A stretch of 64,000 nucleotides of DNA from Acidimicrobiales bacterium (GCA_025362585.1 JANYFR010000054.1:1-64000), one strand, 5' to 3'; counted from the first letter of the stretch, positions 49,386-58,697 are shown. Program-made: numbers and translations. Notes: generated from the sequence alone by a model not told the origin.

Positions 49386-50737
49386 AGGGCGATCACCTCG
49401 CCGCCGCGTCGTTCCGAGGCGATCTCGTCCGAAATCCGCAACAGAAACGCGACGATGAGGTAGTTGGCGAAGAGTGAGCTGCCGCCGTAGGCCATGAAGG
49501 GGAGCGTGATGCCGGTAAAGGGCAGCACCCGCAGGACGCCGGCCATGATGAAGAAGGCCTGGAAGCCCATCAGCGCCGAGAGGCCGGTCGCCGCCAATCG
49601 CACGTAGTCCGAGTGGGCCCCTTGGGCGATGCGGAATCCCTCACCGACGAAGGCGGCGAAGAGACAGAGGACGAGAATGACGCCGAGGAAGCCGAGCTCT
49701 TCGCCCACGGCGGCGAAGATCATGTCCGAGGTGATGTAGGGGATATTGCCCGAGTGGCCGAGGCCGAGGCCGGTGCCGGTGATCCCGCCGGCGCCGAACG
49801 AGAACCAGCCGTAGGCCAACTGGCAGCTGCCGTGCGCGGCACAGGTGGACCAGGGATTGAGCCAGAGCGCGACGCGCGAGTGGACTTGGGTGAAGAGGCT
49901 GGCGGCGACGAAGCACCCACCGGCGAACAGTCCAATGCCGAGTACCACGTAGGTCTTCAGGCCCGTCGTGACCCACAGCAACGAGATGAAGAGCGCGAAG
50001 AGCAGCAGCGCGAATCCAATGTCGTTCTCGGCCCCGAGGATGGCCATGGAGAAGCCCCAGGCGAAGAGAATCGGCAGGAGGACCCGTGGCGCCACGATCT
50101 GTCGTCCGAGGAGCCGTTGCGTGGGGGTCGAGAGCAGCTCACGATTGGCGGCGAAGTAGGACGCGAAGAAGAAGACCAGGAGGATCTTCGCGATCTCCAC
50201 GGGCTGAAACGAAATCGGCCCGACGACGACCCAGAGGCGCGCGCCGTTGATGTTCCGGCCGAAGTGCGGCACGAGCGGCAACAAGAGGAGACCGAGGGCA
50301 CTCAGAAGTGAAAGGTACCGGTAGCGGTCGAGGTCGCGCACGTGGCGAACGAGCATCAGCGTGACCACGAGGCCGACGGCACTGACCAGGAACCAGAAGG
50401 CCTGCCGGGACGCGTACGCCGGATTCCAGCGAGCGATTTCGACGTACCCGAGGCCGTTCAGCAGCGTGGCAATCGGCAGGAGGACCTGGGAGGCCTTGGG
50501 GGCAAAACGGCGAATCGCCACGTGCATCAACAGCGAGATCGCGACGACCGAACCGAGGAAGTACCAGATTCGTGTCGGCAGGTGGCCCTTCGCCCCGAGT
50601 GAGGCCAGCACGTAGAACGATCCCACGATGATCCAGGCGAGCACCATCAGGCCGAGCTCGGTAGCGCGCCCGCGTGACGGTGAAGTGGTCGTGGCGCGCT
50701 CGGGCTGGGCCAGCTCGGTCCTCGCGTGTTTCGCCAC
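49370..50737 (-). CDS. SEDS-family protein, FtsW/RodA-like (second paralog)
   Basis: NGARLWVVVGPISFQPVEIAKILLVFFFA, TSDMIFAAVGEELGFLG, TLPFMAYGGSSLFANYLIVAFLLRIS. Confidence 0.93.
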   Translation of the reverse strand: MAKHARTELAQPERATTTSPSRGRATELGLMVLAWIIVGSFYVLASLGAKGHLPTRIWYFLGSVVAISLLMHVAIRRFAPKASQVLLPIATLLNGLGYVEIARWNPAYASRQAFWFLVSAVGLVVTLMLVRHVRDLDRYRYLSLLSALGLLLLPLVPHFGRNINGARLWVVVGPISFQPVEIAKILLVFFFASYFAANRELLSTPTQRLLGRQIVAPRVLLPILFAWGFSMAILGAENDIGFALLLFALFISLLWVTTGLKTYVVLGIGLFAGGCFVAASLFTQVHSRVALWLNPWSTCAAHGSCQLAYGWFSFGAGGITGTGLGLGHSGNIPYITSDMIFAAVGEELGFLGVILVLCLFAAFVGEGFRIAQGAHSDYVRLAATGLSALMGFQAFFIMAGVLRVLPFTGITLPFMAYGGSSLFANYLIVAFLLRISDEIASERRGGEVIALQFDS

Positions 50738-50743
50738 GTTGCA

Positions 50744-50749
50744 ACGTTA
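50744..50749 (-). promoter_or_regulatory. -10 box TAACGT, 6 nt before GTG of the ftsW-like gene
   Basis: TAACGT-TGCAAC-GTG on the minus strand. Confidence 0.55.
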
Positions 50750-50753
50750 GCCC

Positions 50754-50759
50754 TACGAT
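50754..50759 (+). promoter_or_regulatory. -10 box TACGAT, 7 nt before ppk1 GTG
   Basis: TACGAT-GGTCGGG-GTG. Confidence 0.55.
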
Positions 50760-50766
50760 GGTCGGG

Positions 50767-52863
50767 GTGAGCTCACCGAACGAGGGAGAACTGTCTGCGT
50801 CGCCCATTGACGTCCAGGCCTTCGGACCGGAGCGCTTTTCGTCACGCGAGTTGTCACGGCTCGAGTTCGGCGCGCGTCTGCTCGACCTGGCCGACGACCA
50901 CCAGTTAGCGATCCTGGAGCGTTGCAAGTTCGTGGCGATCTTTGCCGACATGGTCGACGAGTTCTTTCAAGTGCGCGTGGTGAGTCTCGGCGACAAGGTC
51001 GCGGCGGGCGTGCAGACCCCGTCGGTCGACGGCGTGCGCCCCCGTCAGCAGCTCGCGGCGATTCGCGAACGCGTCCTATCGCTCGTCGAACGACAGGACC
51101 GGCTCATGCTCGACTTCATCTTGCCCGAGCTGGCCCAGAGCGGCATCGCGATCACGCGATTTGGCGACCTCGACCCGGATGAACGAGAGGGACTCACGAA
51201 ATACTTCGACGAGAACGTCTACCCCGTTCTCACCCCCCTCGCCGTCGACCCGGGCCACCCCTTCCCAATGATCTCGAACCTGTCGCTCAACATCGCGGTC
51301 ACGGTGCGCGACGAGATCTCCGGCGAGGAGCGCAGTGCGCGCGTGAAGGTCCCCAACTCGCTGCCCCGATTCCTTCAGGCGGGCCCGAACCAGTGGTGCA
51401 TGCTCGAGGACCTGATCATGGCGAATCTCGGCCGGCTCTTCTCGGGCATGACGATCGGTCGCGCCGATCTCTTTCGCGTGACCCGCAACGCCGACCTGGC
51501 GCTCGACGAGGACGAGGCCGACGATCTCCTCGTCGCGCTCGAAGTCGAACTTCGCCGGCGCCGCTTCGGCGAAGCGCTGCGCGTCGAAATTCAAAGTGGC
51601 ATGTCCCAGGAGTTCCTCGAGCTACTCGTCGACCAGTTGGAAATTGATCGGTCCAACGTCTACGTGACCGACGCCCCCCTCGGACTGCACGACCTCTGGA
51701 GCCTCTACGCCATTGACCGGCCCGACCTGAAGGGCGAGGGTTGGTCGCCGGTCACGCCCAAGCGCCTGCTCGACGGCGACCACGTGGGCGACATCTTCGC
51801 CGCGATCCGCGACGAGGACATCCTGCTCCACCACCCCTACGAGTCCTTCACCGATTCGGTCGAAATGTTCGTCGCCCAGGCGGCCTCGGACCCCAAAGTG
51901 GTCGGAATCAAGCAGACCCTGTACCGAACGTCGGGCGACTCGCCAATCGTGGCGTCGCTCATTGCCGCGGCGGAGCGCGGTAAGCAGGTCGTCGCGCTCG
52001 TGGAACTCAAGGCGCGCTTCGACGAGGCCGCCAATATCGAATGGGCCAAGGCGCTCGAGGACGCCGGCGTCCACGTCGTCTACGGCATCGTGGGACTGAA
52101 GACGCACTCGAAGACCGCCTTGGTCCTGCGGAGCGAAGGTGACACCACCGCGCGTTACGTCCACGTCGCCACGGGCAACTACAACGGCAAGACCGCCCGG
52201 ACCTACGAGGACTTCGGCCTCCTGACGAGCGATCCCGCGATCACCGATGACGTCGGCGAGCTGTTCAACTACCTGACTGGTTTCGCGCGAATCGGCCACT
52301 ACAAGAAGATCATCGTCAGCCCCCAGGCGACGCGCGAGCGGATCCTCGAACTGATCAAGGTCCAACGAAACCGGGGCGTCGCGGGCAAGATTTCGATGAA
52401 GGTGAACGGCCTCACCGATCCCTCGATCATTGATGCGCTCTACGAGGCGAGCGGTGAGGGCGTCGAGATACGCCTCGAGGTGCGAACACTGTGCTGTTTA
52501 CGCCCGGGCGTCGCGGGACTGTCCGAGAACATCACCGTGCACAGCCTCGTGGGCGAGTTCCTCGAGCATTCGCGGATTCTCATCTTTGGTCGCCCCGAGG
52601 AGCCGGACTTCTCGTTGTACCTGGGCTCGGCCGATCTCATGGAACGCAACCTCGACCGCCGCGTCGAGGTGCTGGTGCCGATCGAGGACCGCCGCCTGCA
52701 GCGCGAACTGCTCGAGGCCTTCGAGATCACCTGGCGCGACGACCTCTTCACGTGGGTCCTCGGCACGGATCGTCGCTGGCGGCGCCTGCAGGCCGTGAAC
52801 CAATTCTCAGCGCAGAGGGAGTTCAAACGTCGAGCGAAGGATCGCTCGCCGTTACCCTCCTGA
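50767..52863 (+). CDS. ppk1: Polyphosphate kinase 1
   Basis: FSSRELSRLEFGARLLDLA, HHPYESF, VGIKQTLYRTSGDSPIV, VYGIVGLKTHSK, ATGNYNGKTARTYEDFGLLT. GTG start chosen from TACGAT-N7-GTG. Confidence 0.96.
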   Translation: MSSPNEGELSASPIDVQAFGPERFSSRELSRLEFGARLLDLADDHQLAILERCKFVAIFADMVDEFFQVRVVSLGDKVAAGVQTPSVDGVRPRQQLAAIRERVLSLVERQDRLMLDFILPELAQSGIAITRFGDLDPDEREGLTKYFDENVYPVLTPLAVDPGHPFPMISNLSLNIAVTVRDEISGEERSARVKVPNSLPRFLQAGPNQWCMLEDLIMANLGRLFSGMTIGRADLFRVTRNADLALDEDEADDLLVALEVELRRRRFGEALRVEIQSGMSQEFLELLVDQLEIDRSNVYVTDAPLGLHDLWSLYAIDRPDLKGEGWSPVTPKRLLDGDHVGDIFAAIRDEDILLHHPYESFTDSVEMFVAQAASDPKVVGIKQTLYRTSGDSPIVASLIAAAERGKQVVALVELKARFDEAANIEWAKALEDAGVHVVYGIVGLKTHSKTALVLRSEGDTTARYVHVATGNYNGKTARTYEDFGLLTSDPAITDDVGELFNYLTGFARIGHYKKIIVSPQATRERILELIKVQRNRGVAGKISMKVNGLTDPSIIDALYEASGEGVEIRLEVRTLCCLRPGVAGLSENITVHSLVGEFLEHSRILIFGRPEEPDFSLYLGSADLMERNLDRRVEVLVPIEDRRLQRELLEAFEITWRDDLFTWVLGTDRRWRRLQAVNQFSAQREFKRRAKDRSPLPS

Positions 52864-53878
52864 GGGCGCTGTCGCGACGCCACTGGAGAGTGGCGTAGGA
52901 GAGCCCCCCGATGGGGATCGGAATCCAAAAGTTCACCAGTCGATAGGCGATCACCGCGAGGATCGCCTGACTGTGCGGAACCCCGAATCCGACGAGCGTC
53001 GTGATGAGCACACCCTCGATGACCCCGAGGCCCGCGGGCGTCACGGGGATGGCGGCGAGAATGTTCGCGAGACCGTAGGCGACGAGTAAGTCGATTGGCG
53101 ACACGACGTGGCCGAAGGCCCAGACGAAGACCCAGAGGCAGGCCGCGTCGAACAGCCAGTTGGCCGACGCCCACGAGAAGGCGGACCACAGGGTGCTGCG
53201 ATTGTTCACGAGCATCGTGATGCGCTCGGCCACCTTGGCGATGAGCGACGAGATCTTCTCGGGGTCGACCACCGGCACGTGGCGCGCGACGAACTGCAGC
53301 CAGTTCGCGGCCTGCCGCTGTCCCCGCGTGATCAGGAGGATCGTGCCGAAGAACGCGGCCAACAAGAAGACGCCGGCGAGGGCGGCGAAGCCGTACGCCG
53401 GGTTGAACCCCCGCAGCGGAATGGAGATCACGAGCGCGGTCCAGAAGATCATGTTCAGCACGACCGCCGAGCCACTGCCCTGGACCGCGAGACCAAAGGC
53501 GTTGGTCTCGCGCGGCACCCCGAGCTCGTTGAAGATCCGGTAGGAGAGGGCGCCGGCGGGGGCCGTGCCGCCGGGCACGACGTGGCTGATCGCGAGGCCC
53601 GCGAGATTGACCCGCAGCAGGGTGAACCGGCCGGGGGCGTGGGGGTAGAGCACCGAACGGGTCAGTTCAACGTAGGAGTAGATCGCGGCCATCTCCAACA
53701 GGACGGCCACCACGACGAGGTAGGGGCTGAGGGAGGTGAGCAGGTGCAGCGAGTGGCGGGCCGAAGCGAATTGGGGAAGGACCAGCAACTTGATCACGAA
53801 GACCAGGCATCCGACGCTCAAGATGATGCGCACCTCTCGAGGCAGCGTGAAACGTCTCCTCTGCACGGGCTCGGGCAT
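52823..53878 (-). CDS. UPF0104/lysylphosphatidylglycerol synthase TM-domain protein
   Basis: Multiple TM; GLAISHVVPGGTAPAGALSYRIF, ANILAAIPVTPAGLGVIEGVLITTLVGFG. Confidence 0.88.
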   Translation of the reverse strand: MPEPVQRRRFTLPREVRIILSVGCLVFVIKLLVLPQFASARHSLHLLTSLSPYLVVVAVLLEMAAIYSYVELTRSVLYPHAPGRFTLLRVNLAGLAISHVVPGGTAPAGALSYRIFNELGVPRETNAFGLAVQGSGSAVVLNMIFWTALVISIPLRGFNPAYGFAALAGVFLLAAFFGTILLITRGQRQAANWLQFVARHVPVVDPEKISSLIAKVAERITMLVNNRSTLWSAFSWASANWLFDAACLWVFVWAFGHVVSPIDLLVAYGLANILAAIPVTPAGLGVIEGVLITTLVGFGVPHSQAILAVIAYRLVNFWIPIPIGGLSYATLQWRRDSALRRVTASDPSLDV

Positions 53879-53884
53879 GGGTCA

Positions 53885-53890
53885 ACCTTA
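53885..53890 (-). promoter_or_regulatory. -10 box TAAGGT, 6 nt before ATG of the UPF0104 gene
   Basis: TAAGGT-TGACCC-ATG on the minus strand. Confidence 0.55.
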
Positions 53891-53952
53891 AACGTTCGCT
53901 AAATCCCTGTTCGTCACCGTGGCGGACCCGTGAAGAGTCCCGAGGGCGCCGG

Positions 53953-53958
53953 TAGAAT
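53953..53958 (+). promoter_or_regulatory. -10 box TAGAAT, 6 nt before ATG of the polyprenol-P-mannose synthase
   Basis: TAGAAT-TGGCCA-ATG. Confidence 0.6.
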
Positions 53959-53964
53959 TGGCCA

Positions 53965-54681
53965 ATGCCCGCGCTCGTGGTCCTGCCCACGTACAACGAG
54001 ATCTTGAATATCGAGCCGATGCTGCGGGCGCTGCGCGACGTGGTGCCCCACTGCGTCATCCTGGTCGTGGACGACGCCAGCCCCGACGGGACGAGCGAGG
54101 TCGCCGAGAAGATGTCCGACGAATTGGGCCAAATCGAAATACTGCGCCACGGGTCCAAGAGGGGACTCGGCGCCGCCTACCGTGCCGGCTTCGGGTGGGG
54201 TCTCGCGCGGGGCTACGACTATTTCGTGGAGATCGACTGCGACTTCAGCCACGACCCCCGAGCGCTGCCGCAACTGCTGGAGGCGGCCGCCACCCACGAC
54301 GTGGTGATTGGTTCGCGCTACGTGCCCGGTGGCCACATTCCCCAGTGGTCGCTGTCGCGACGGATGCTCTCGCGCGGCGGCAACCAGTACGCGTCGTTGA
54401 TGCTCGGGCTCGGCGTCGCGGACTCCACCGCGGGTTACCGGGTCTACTCGGGCGCGGTCCTCGAGCGGATCGACTACGCGACGGTCGACGCGCGCGGCTA
54501 CGGCTTCCAGATCGAGATGACCTATCGCGCCAAGCGGGCGGGCGCGACGATCATCGAGGTGCCGATATCGTTCACCGACCGTGAACGCGGCGAATCGAAG
54601 ATGTCGGGCGCCATTGCCTTCGAGGCGCTAGGGCTGGTGACCAAGTGGGCCGTCGAGCGGACCCTGCAACGCGCTCACTGA
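53965..54681 (+). CDS. Polyprenol monophosphomannose synthase (GT2)
   Basis: LPTYNEILNIEPMLRAL, VVDDASPDGTSEVAEK, KRGLGAAYRAGFGWGLARGYDYFVEIDCDFSHDP, ADSTAGYRVYSG. Confidence 0.93.
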   Translation: MPALVVLPTYNEILNIEPMLRALRDVVPHCVILVVDDASPDGTSEVAEKMSDELGQIEILRHGSKRGLGAAYRAGFGWGLARGYDYFVEIDCDFSHDPRALPQLLEAAATHDVVIGSRYVPGGHIPQWSLSRRMLSRGGNQYASLMLGLGVADSTAGYRVYSGAVLERIDYATVDARGYGFQIEMTYRAKRAGATIIEVPISFTDRERGESKMSGAIAFEALGLVTKWAVERTLQRAH

Positions 54682-55919
54682 ACGGCGTCGACCAACACCG
54701 ACGACAGCACGCTCATTAATTTCGCCTTGGTCTCTTCGCGTTCGGCCGTCGGGTCGGACTCGCTCACGATGCCCGCCCCGGCCCACGCTTCGAACTCCCG
54801 GCCGTCCAGGACGACGCCACGGAATCCAATCCACCACTCACCGTCGCCGTTGGCGTCGAGCCAACCGAGCGGGCCCGCGTAGTGTCCCCGGTCGTGGCCC
54901 TCGAGCCGGTGGATCAAGTCGTAGGCGCGCGCGCGCGGGACGCCGCCGACCGCGGACGTCGGGTGCAGCAGGCGCAGCACCGCGAGGGCGTCGGGCGCCC
55001 GGCTCTCCGACGAGCACGAGGCGCTGATCCACGTGCCCAGGTGGGCCAGCGTGCGCAGCGACACGATCGACGGCGTAGGGTCGGCCGACACGTCGTCGTA
55101 CACGGTCGCGAGGGTGTTGACGATTTCGTTGACGGGCACGTTGTGCTCGTGGAGGTTCTTGCTACTGCCGAGCAGCCACTTCTGGTAGTCGTCGGGCGCG
55201 ACGTTTGCCGGTAGGGCGATCGTGCCCGCGAGGGGGTTCGAACGGAGCGTCGACCCGGTGCGGCGCGCGAGTAGTTCGGGGGTGGCGCCAACGTAGCGTC
55301 GCCCGTCGACCGTGGGCATTGAGTAGATCGCGCAAAGGGGCTCGCGACGTCGCAGCCGTTGGGCGACCGCGGCCGGGTCGATTGCCTCGGGGACGGAGCC
55401 GAGCACGGCGCGCGCCAGCACGACCTTGTCGATCTCCTTGTTGCGCAGTATCTCAACGGCGAGTGCCACGTTGTGGGCGTACTCCTCGGGGGTCGGCACC
55501 AACGTCAGAGAGCGCAGGCTCTGGGTCTCCTGGACCGGCGCCTGGGCGTGCTCGAGGCGTTCGCGCCATCCGTTGCTGCCCGGGGGGGCGCTGAGCCACG
55601 CCGCACCGTCGCGGCTCTGGGTGAGGCAGAACTCGGGGACGGCGAGGTGCGCCGGGGCGGAGCGGTCAAAGGGGAGGGTCCCGAAGGCCACGACGCCCGT
55701 GCCCGGCGGTCCGTCGTCGCCCACCAGCTCGTGTTCGCCGAGCGCTCGTCGTGCGTCAACGGGCTCGTCCAGCCCGCCCTCGAGCACGACCTGGTCGACC
55801 GTGCGCCCGAAGCCCACGCGCAGGACGTCACTCGTCTCCAGGAGCCAGCCGTCGCGGGCGCCGACGGCGCGCAGGGCCTCCAGGCGCTGCGGGTCAATGC
55901 GCTGGCGAACGAATCTCAC
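54675..55919 (-). CDS. menF: Isochorismate synthase
   Basis: IDKVVLARAV, YVGATPELLARRTGSTLRSNPLAGTI, HPTSAVGGVPRARAYDLIHRLEGHDRGHYAGPLGWLDANGDGEWWIGFR. GTG start overlaps the menG stop (GTGA). Confidence 0.92.
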   Translation of the reverse strand: MRFVRQRIDPQRLEALRAVGARDGWLLETSDVLRVGFGRTVDQVVLEGGLDEPVDARRALGEHELVGDDGPPGTGVVAFGTLPFDRSAPAHLAVPEFCLTQSRDGAAWLSAPPGSNGWRERLEHAQAPVQETQSLRSLTLVPTPEEYAHNVALAVEILRNKEIDKVVLARAVLGSVPEAIDPAAVAQRLRRREPLCAIYSMPTVDGRRYVGATPELLARRTGSTLRSNPLAGTIALPANVAPDDYQKWLLGSSKNLHEHNVPVNEIVNTLATVYDDVSADPTPSIVSLRTLAHLGTWISASCSSESRAPDALAVLRLLHPTSAVGGVPRARAYDLIHRLEGHDRGHYAGPLGWLDANGDGEWWIGFRGVVLDGREFEAWAGAGIVSESDPTAEREETKAKLMSVLSSVLVDAVQ

Positions 55920-56608
55920 AGGGCTCTCGTCGCGACGAACTGTTGGCTGAGGCCACCCATGACGCGCCGGTGGTTGACGGCGCTGAAGCCCGATCGGTTG
56001 AGCATCCGGGCAATCTCGTCGCTCGGGGGCAGGTACGCGGTCGACTGCGGTAGGTAGTGGTAGGCGGCGCGGTCCGACAGTATCGAGCCCATGAACGGCA
56101 CGACGCGCCGGAACCAGAAGCGAAAGCCGGCGCGCCAGAGGCCCGAGCGCGGTTCGGCCACCTCGAGCAGCGAAAGACGTCCTCCGGGGCGCAGCACGCG
56201 GGCCATCTCGTCGAAGGTTCCCGCGAGGTCCGTAAAGTTGCGCAACGCGTACCCGCACGTCAGTCCGTCAAAGCCGGCGCTGCGAAACGGCAGCGAGGCG
56301 GCGTCGGCCTGGACGCCCTCGCACAGTTCGCGCCCGGCGTGCAGCATTCCGAAACTCAGATCGGTCGCGACCGCGAGGTGGCCCTGGCGGCGCAGTTCGC
56401 GGGTGAAGTCACCGGTGCCGGCAGCAACGTCGAGCACGACGCTCTCGCGCGGCAGGCGCAGGTCGCTCACCGCGCGCCGACGCCAGCGCGCGTCGAGGCC
56501 GAACGTCATGAGCCGATTGACTAGTTCGTAACGTGACGCAATGGCGTCGAACATGGCGCGCACCTGACGCGTCTTCTCTTCGCCTTGGGGGAGCGGACTT
56601 TCGGCCAC
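55916..56608 (-). CDS. menG: Demethylmenaquinone methyltransferase
   Basis: VRAMFDAIASRYELVNRLMTFGLDARWRRRAV, VLDVAAGTGDFT, FDGLTCGYALRNFTDL. Confidence 0.93.
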   Translation of the reverse strand: MAESPLPQGEEKTRQVRAMFDAIASRYELVNRLMTFGLDARWRRRAVSDLRLPRESVVLDVAAGTGDFTRELRRQGHLAVATDLSFGMLHAGRELCEGVQADAASLPFRSAGFDGLTCGYALRNFTDLAGTFDEMARVLRPGGRLSLLEVAEPRSGLWRAGFRFWFRRVVPFMGSILSDRAAYHYLPQSTAYLPPSDEIARMLNRSGFSAVNHRRVMGGLSQQFVATRAL

Positions 56609-56613
56609 GTCGT

Positions 56614-57069
56614 TCAGTGGTAGTAGCGAAAGACCACTTGGGCGACGCACGACGGCTTGGGGGCGTCCTTCACCTCGACGACCACGTCCAGACAGACCTG
56701 CACCCCGCCGTTGACCGCGTCGACCGAGGCGAGGGTCGCGCCGGCCCGGATCTCGGAGCCGACCGGCACCGGACTCGTGAATCGAACCTTGTTGGTACCG
56801 TAGTTGACGCCCATCGCGACACCCTCGACGCGAAGCACCCCGCCCAAGAGCACGGGGATGAGCGAGAGGGTGAGGTACCCGTGGGCGATCGTCGTGCCGA
56901 AGGGTCCGCTCGTCGCGCGCTCGGGGTCGACGTGGATCCACTGGTGATCCCCGGTCGCGTCGGCGAACAGATTCACCTGCTCCTGGGTAACGACCTGGTA
57001 GGGCGAGTAGCCGAGGTGGGTCCCCACGAGCGCCGTCAGTTCGTCAATGCTCCCTACGTGTGTCGTCAT
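56614..57069 (-). CDS. MaoC-family (R)-specific enoyl hydratase-like protein
   Basis: VTQEQVNLFADATGDHQWIHVDPERATSGPFGTTIAHGYLTLSLIP. Confidence 0.92.
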   Translation of the reverse strand: MTTHVGSIDELTALVGTHLGYSPYQVVTQEQVNLFADATGDHQWIHVDPERATSGPFGTTIAHGYLTLSLIPVLLGGVLRVEGVAMGVNYGTNKVRFTSPVPVGSEIRAGATLASVDAVNGGVQVCLDVVVEVKDAPKPSCVAQVVFRYYH

Positions 57070-57135
57070 CAGAACCTCCGCAGCAACTCTATCTTTCGGA
57101 TTCCGCGACCGGTCGCTCGTCACGCGCACGACCCT

Positions 57136-57141
57136 TACAAT
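57136..57141 (+). promoter_or_regulatory. -10 box TACAAT, 6 nt before ATG of the VIT1-like gene
   Basis: TACAAT-GGTGAG-ATG. Confidence 0.6.
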
Positions 57142-57147
57142 GGTGAG

Positions 57148-57849
57148 ATGAGTGAAGAGGTCCACCCCGAACGACACCGTCAGATCACGAGTGGCTGGTT
57201 CCGCGCCGCGATCTTTGGCGTCAGCGACGGTCTCGTCACCAACACGTCGCTGATCCTGGGCTTCGCCGGCGCCAATCCCGGCCACAGCGTCGTGCGTCTC
57301 GCCGGCCTCGCCGGACTGGTCGCGGGGGGCTTTTCGATGGCGAGCGGCGAGTACGTCTCGATGCGCGCGCAAAAAGAGACCCTGGAGTACGAGATCGGTG
57401 TCGAGCGCAAGTCGCTGCTCGATCACCCCGACGAGGAGCGGGCCGAGTTGCGCGCGCTCTTCATCAAACAGGGCATCGAAGCCGATCTGGCCGAGCGACT
57501 CTCGGTCGACCTGATGAGCGACCACGAGCTCGCGGTGCGCACCCACGCCCGCGAGGAGTTGGGCGTCGACCCCTCCGCGACCGGTTCACCCTGGGGCGCG
57601 GCGTTCTCGTCGCTGTTCGCTTTTGCGATAGGGGCCTTCATTCCCCTGGTCCCCTGGCTGATCAGGTCGTCGGGCAACCAGGTGGTCTGGTCGATCGGCC
57701 TCGCGGTCATCGCGGCCTTCATCATTGGAGGCTCGATCGGGCGCATCACCCGCAAGGGCGTCGTTCGTTGGGGGCTGCGTCAAGTAGCGATTGGGGCGTT
57801 GGCGGCGCTCGTCACCTTCGGGATTGGGCGCCTCGTCGGGGCCCGCTAG
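57148..57849 (+). CDS. VIT1/CCC1-family transporter
   Basis: FGVSDGLVTNTSLILGFAGA, GGFSMASGEYVSMRAQKE, SLFAFAIGAFIPLVPW. Confidence 0.92.
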   Translation: MSEEVHPERHRQITSGWFRAAIFGVSDGLVTNTSLILGFAGANPGHSVVRLAGLAGLVAGGFSMASGEYVSMRAQKETLEYEIGVERKSLLDHPDEERAELRALFIKQGIEADLAERLSVDLMSDHELAVRTHAREELGVDPSATGSPWGAAFSSLFAFAIGAFIPLVPWLIRSSGNQVVWSIGLAVIAAFIIGGSIGRITRKGVVRWGLRQVAIGALAALVTFGIGRLVGAR

Positions 57850-58691
57850 CTCCGACTGAAGCGCACCAGTCGATCGTCGCGCACGACCGTGAAGCCGAGC
57901 GCCTGGTACAGCGCCTTCGCGCCCGCGTTGGACTCGTCGACGAAGAGCATGGCGCGCGAGACGCCCTTGCGGCGAAGGACTTCGAGTCCCTGGGTGACCA
58001 TCACCCGTCCAAGCTGGCGGCCCTGAAAGTCCGGGTGAACCGAGATGATGTAGATCTCGCCGAAGCGGTCGGGGTGCAGCTCGTGGACCTTGGTCCAGCA
58101 CGACGCGGCGAGTTGTCCGTCGATCTCGAGCAGCAGGAACCCCGACGGGTCGAACCACGGTTCGAGGAGACGCTCGTCGAGATCGGCCATCAACCACGCC
58201 CCCTGTTCGGGATGATGGGCGAAGGCCGCGTTGTTCTGCTCGAGCCAGGGCTGTTCGTCGCGACCGCGCTCGAAATTGCGCAGCGTCGCCCCCGCGGGCA
58301 CTGCCACGCACGCGACCGGGAGCGCTACCTGCATCAGCTGGAGGGTGCGCACGACCTGGCACGAGCCGTGGTCCAGCGTCTGGGGGCCGCGCGTCCACCA
58401 GTCCAGGGTTTCGTGCGTGACGAAGAGGTGGGCGAGCAGGTGGTCTTCGACCTCGCCACCACACATCTCGACCACGGCGCGTTCAATTCCGTTCACCATC
58501 GCGTAGCGCACGAGCACGCCGTCGCGGAATTGGAGCCAGTGTTCGGCCCGCCAGCCGTGCACCACGATGCGCCGACGGGCCTCGTCAATCGCCTCGCGGC
58601 CGAGCAGGCTCTCGGTGCGATTGAGCAGATCCAGGACGTCGAGTCGCTCTTCGGTCGTGAGCGACGAGCAGGACTGCCACGATTCGGTCAT
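57846..58691 (-). CDS. mshD: Mycothiol synthase (tandem GNAT)
   Basis: C-terminal GNAT: GEIYIISVHPDFQGRQLGRVMVTQGLEVLRRKGVSRAMLFVDESNAGAKALYQALGFTVVRDD; GFLLLEIDGQLAASCWTKVH. Confidence 0.9.
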   Translation of the reverse strand: MTESWQSCSSLTTEERLDVLDLLNRTESLLGREAIDEARRRIVVHGWRAEHWLQFRDGVLVRYAMVNGIERAVVEMCGGEVEDHLLAHLFVTHETLDWWTRGPQTLDHGSCQVVRTLQLMQVALPVACVAVPAGATLRNFERGRDEQPWLEQNNAAFAHHPEQGAWLMADLDERLLEPWFDPSGFLLLEIDGQLAASCWTKVHELHPDRFGEIYIISVHPDFQGRQLGRVMVTQGLEVLRRKGVSRAMLFVDESNAGAKALYQALGFTVVRDDRLVRFSRS

Positions 58692-58697
58692 GGCAGC

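Noticed and set aside
56611-57546. Long N-terminal extension of the MaoC ORF (to 57546) and of the VIT1 ORF (from 56533)
   Set aside because: The extensions run antisense to each other's genuine coding sequence; motifs and promoter/SD place the starts at 57069 and 57148.
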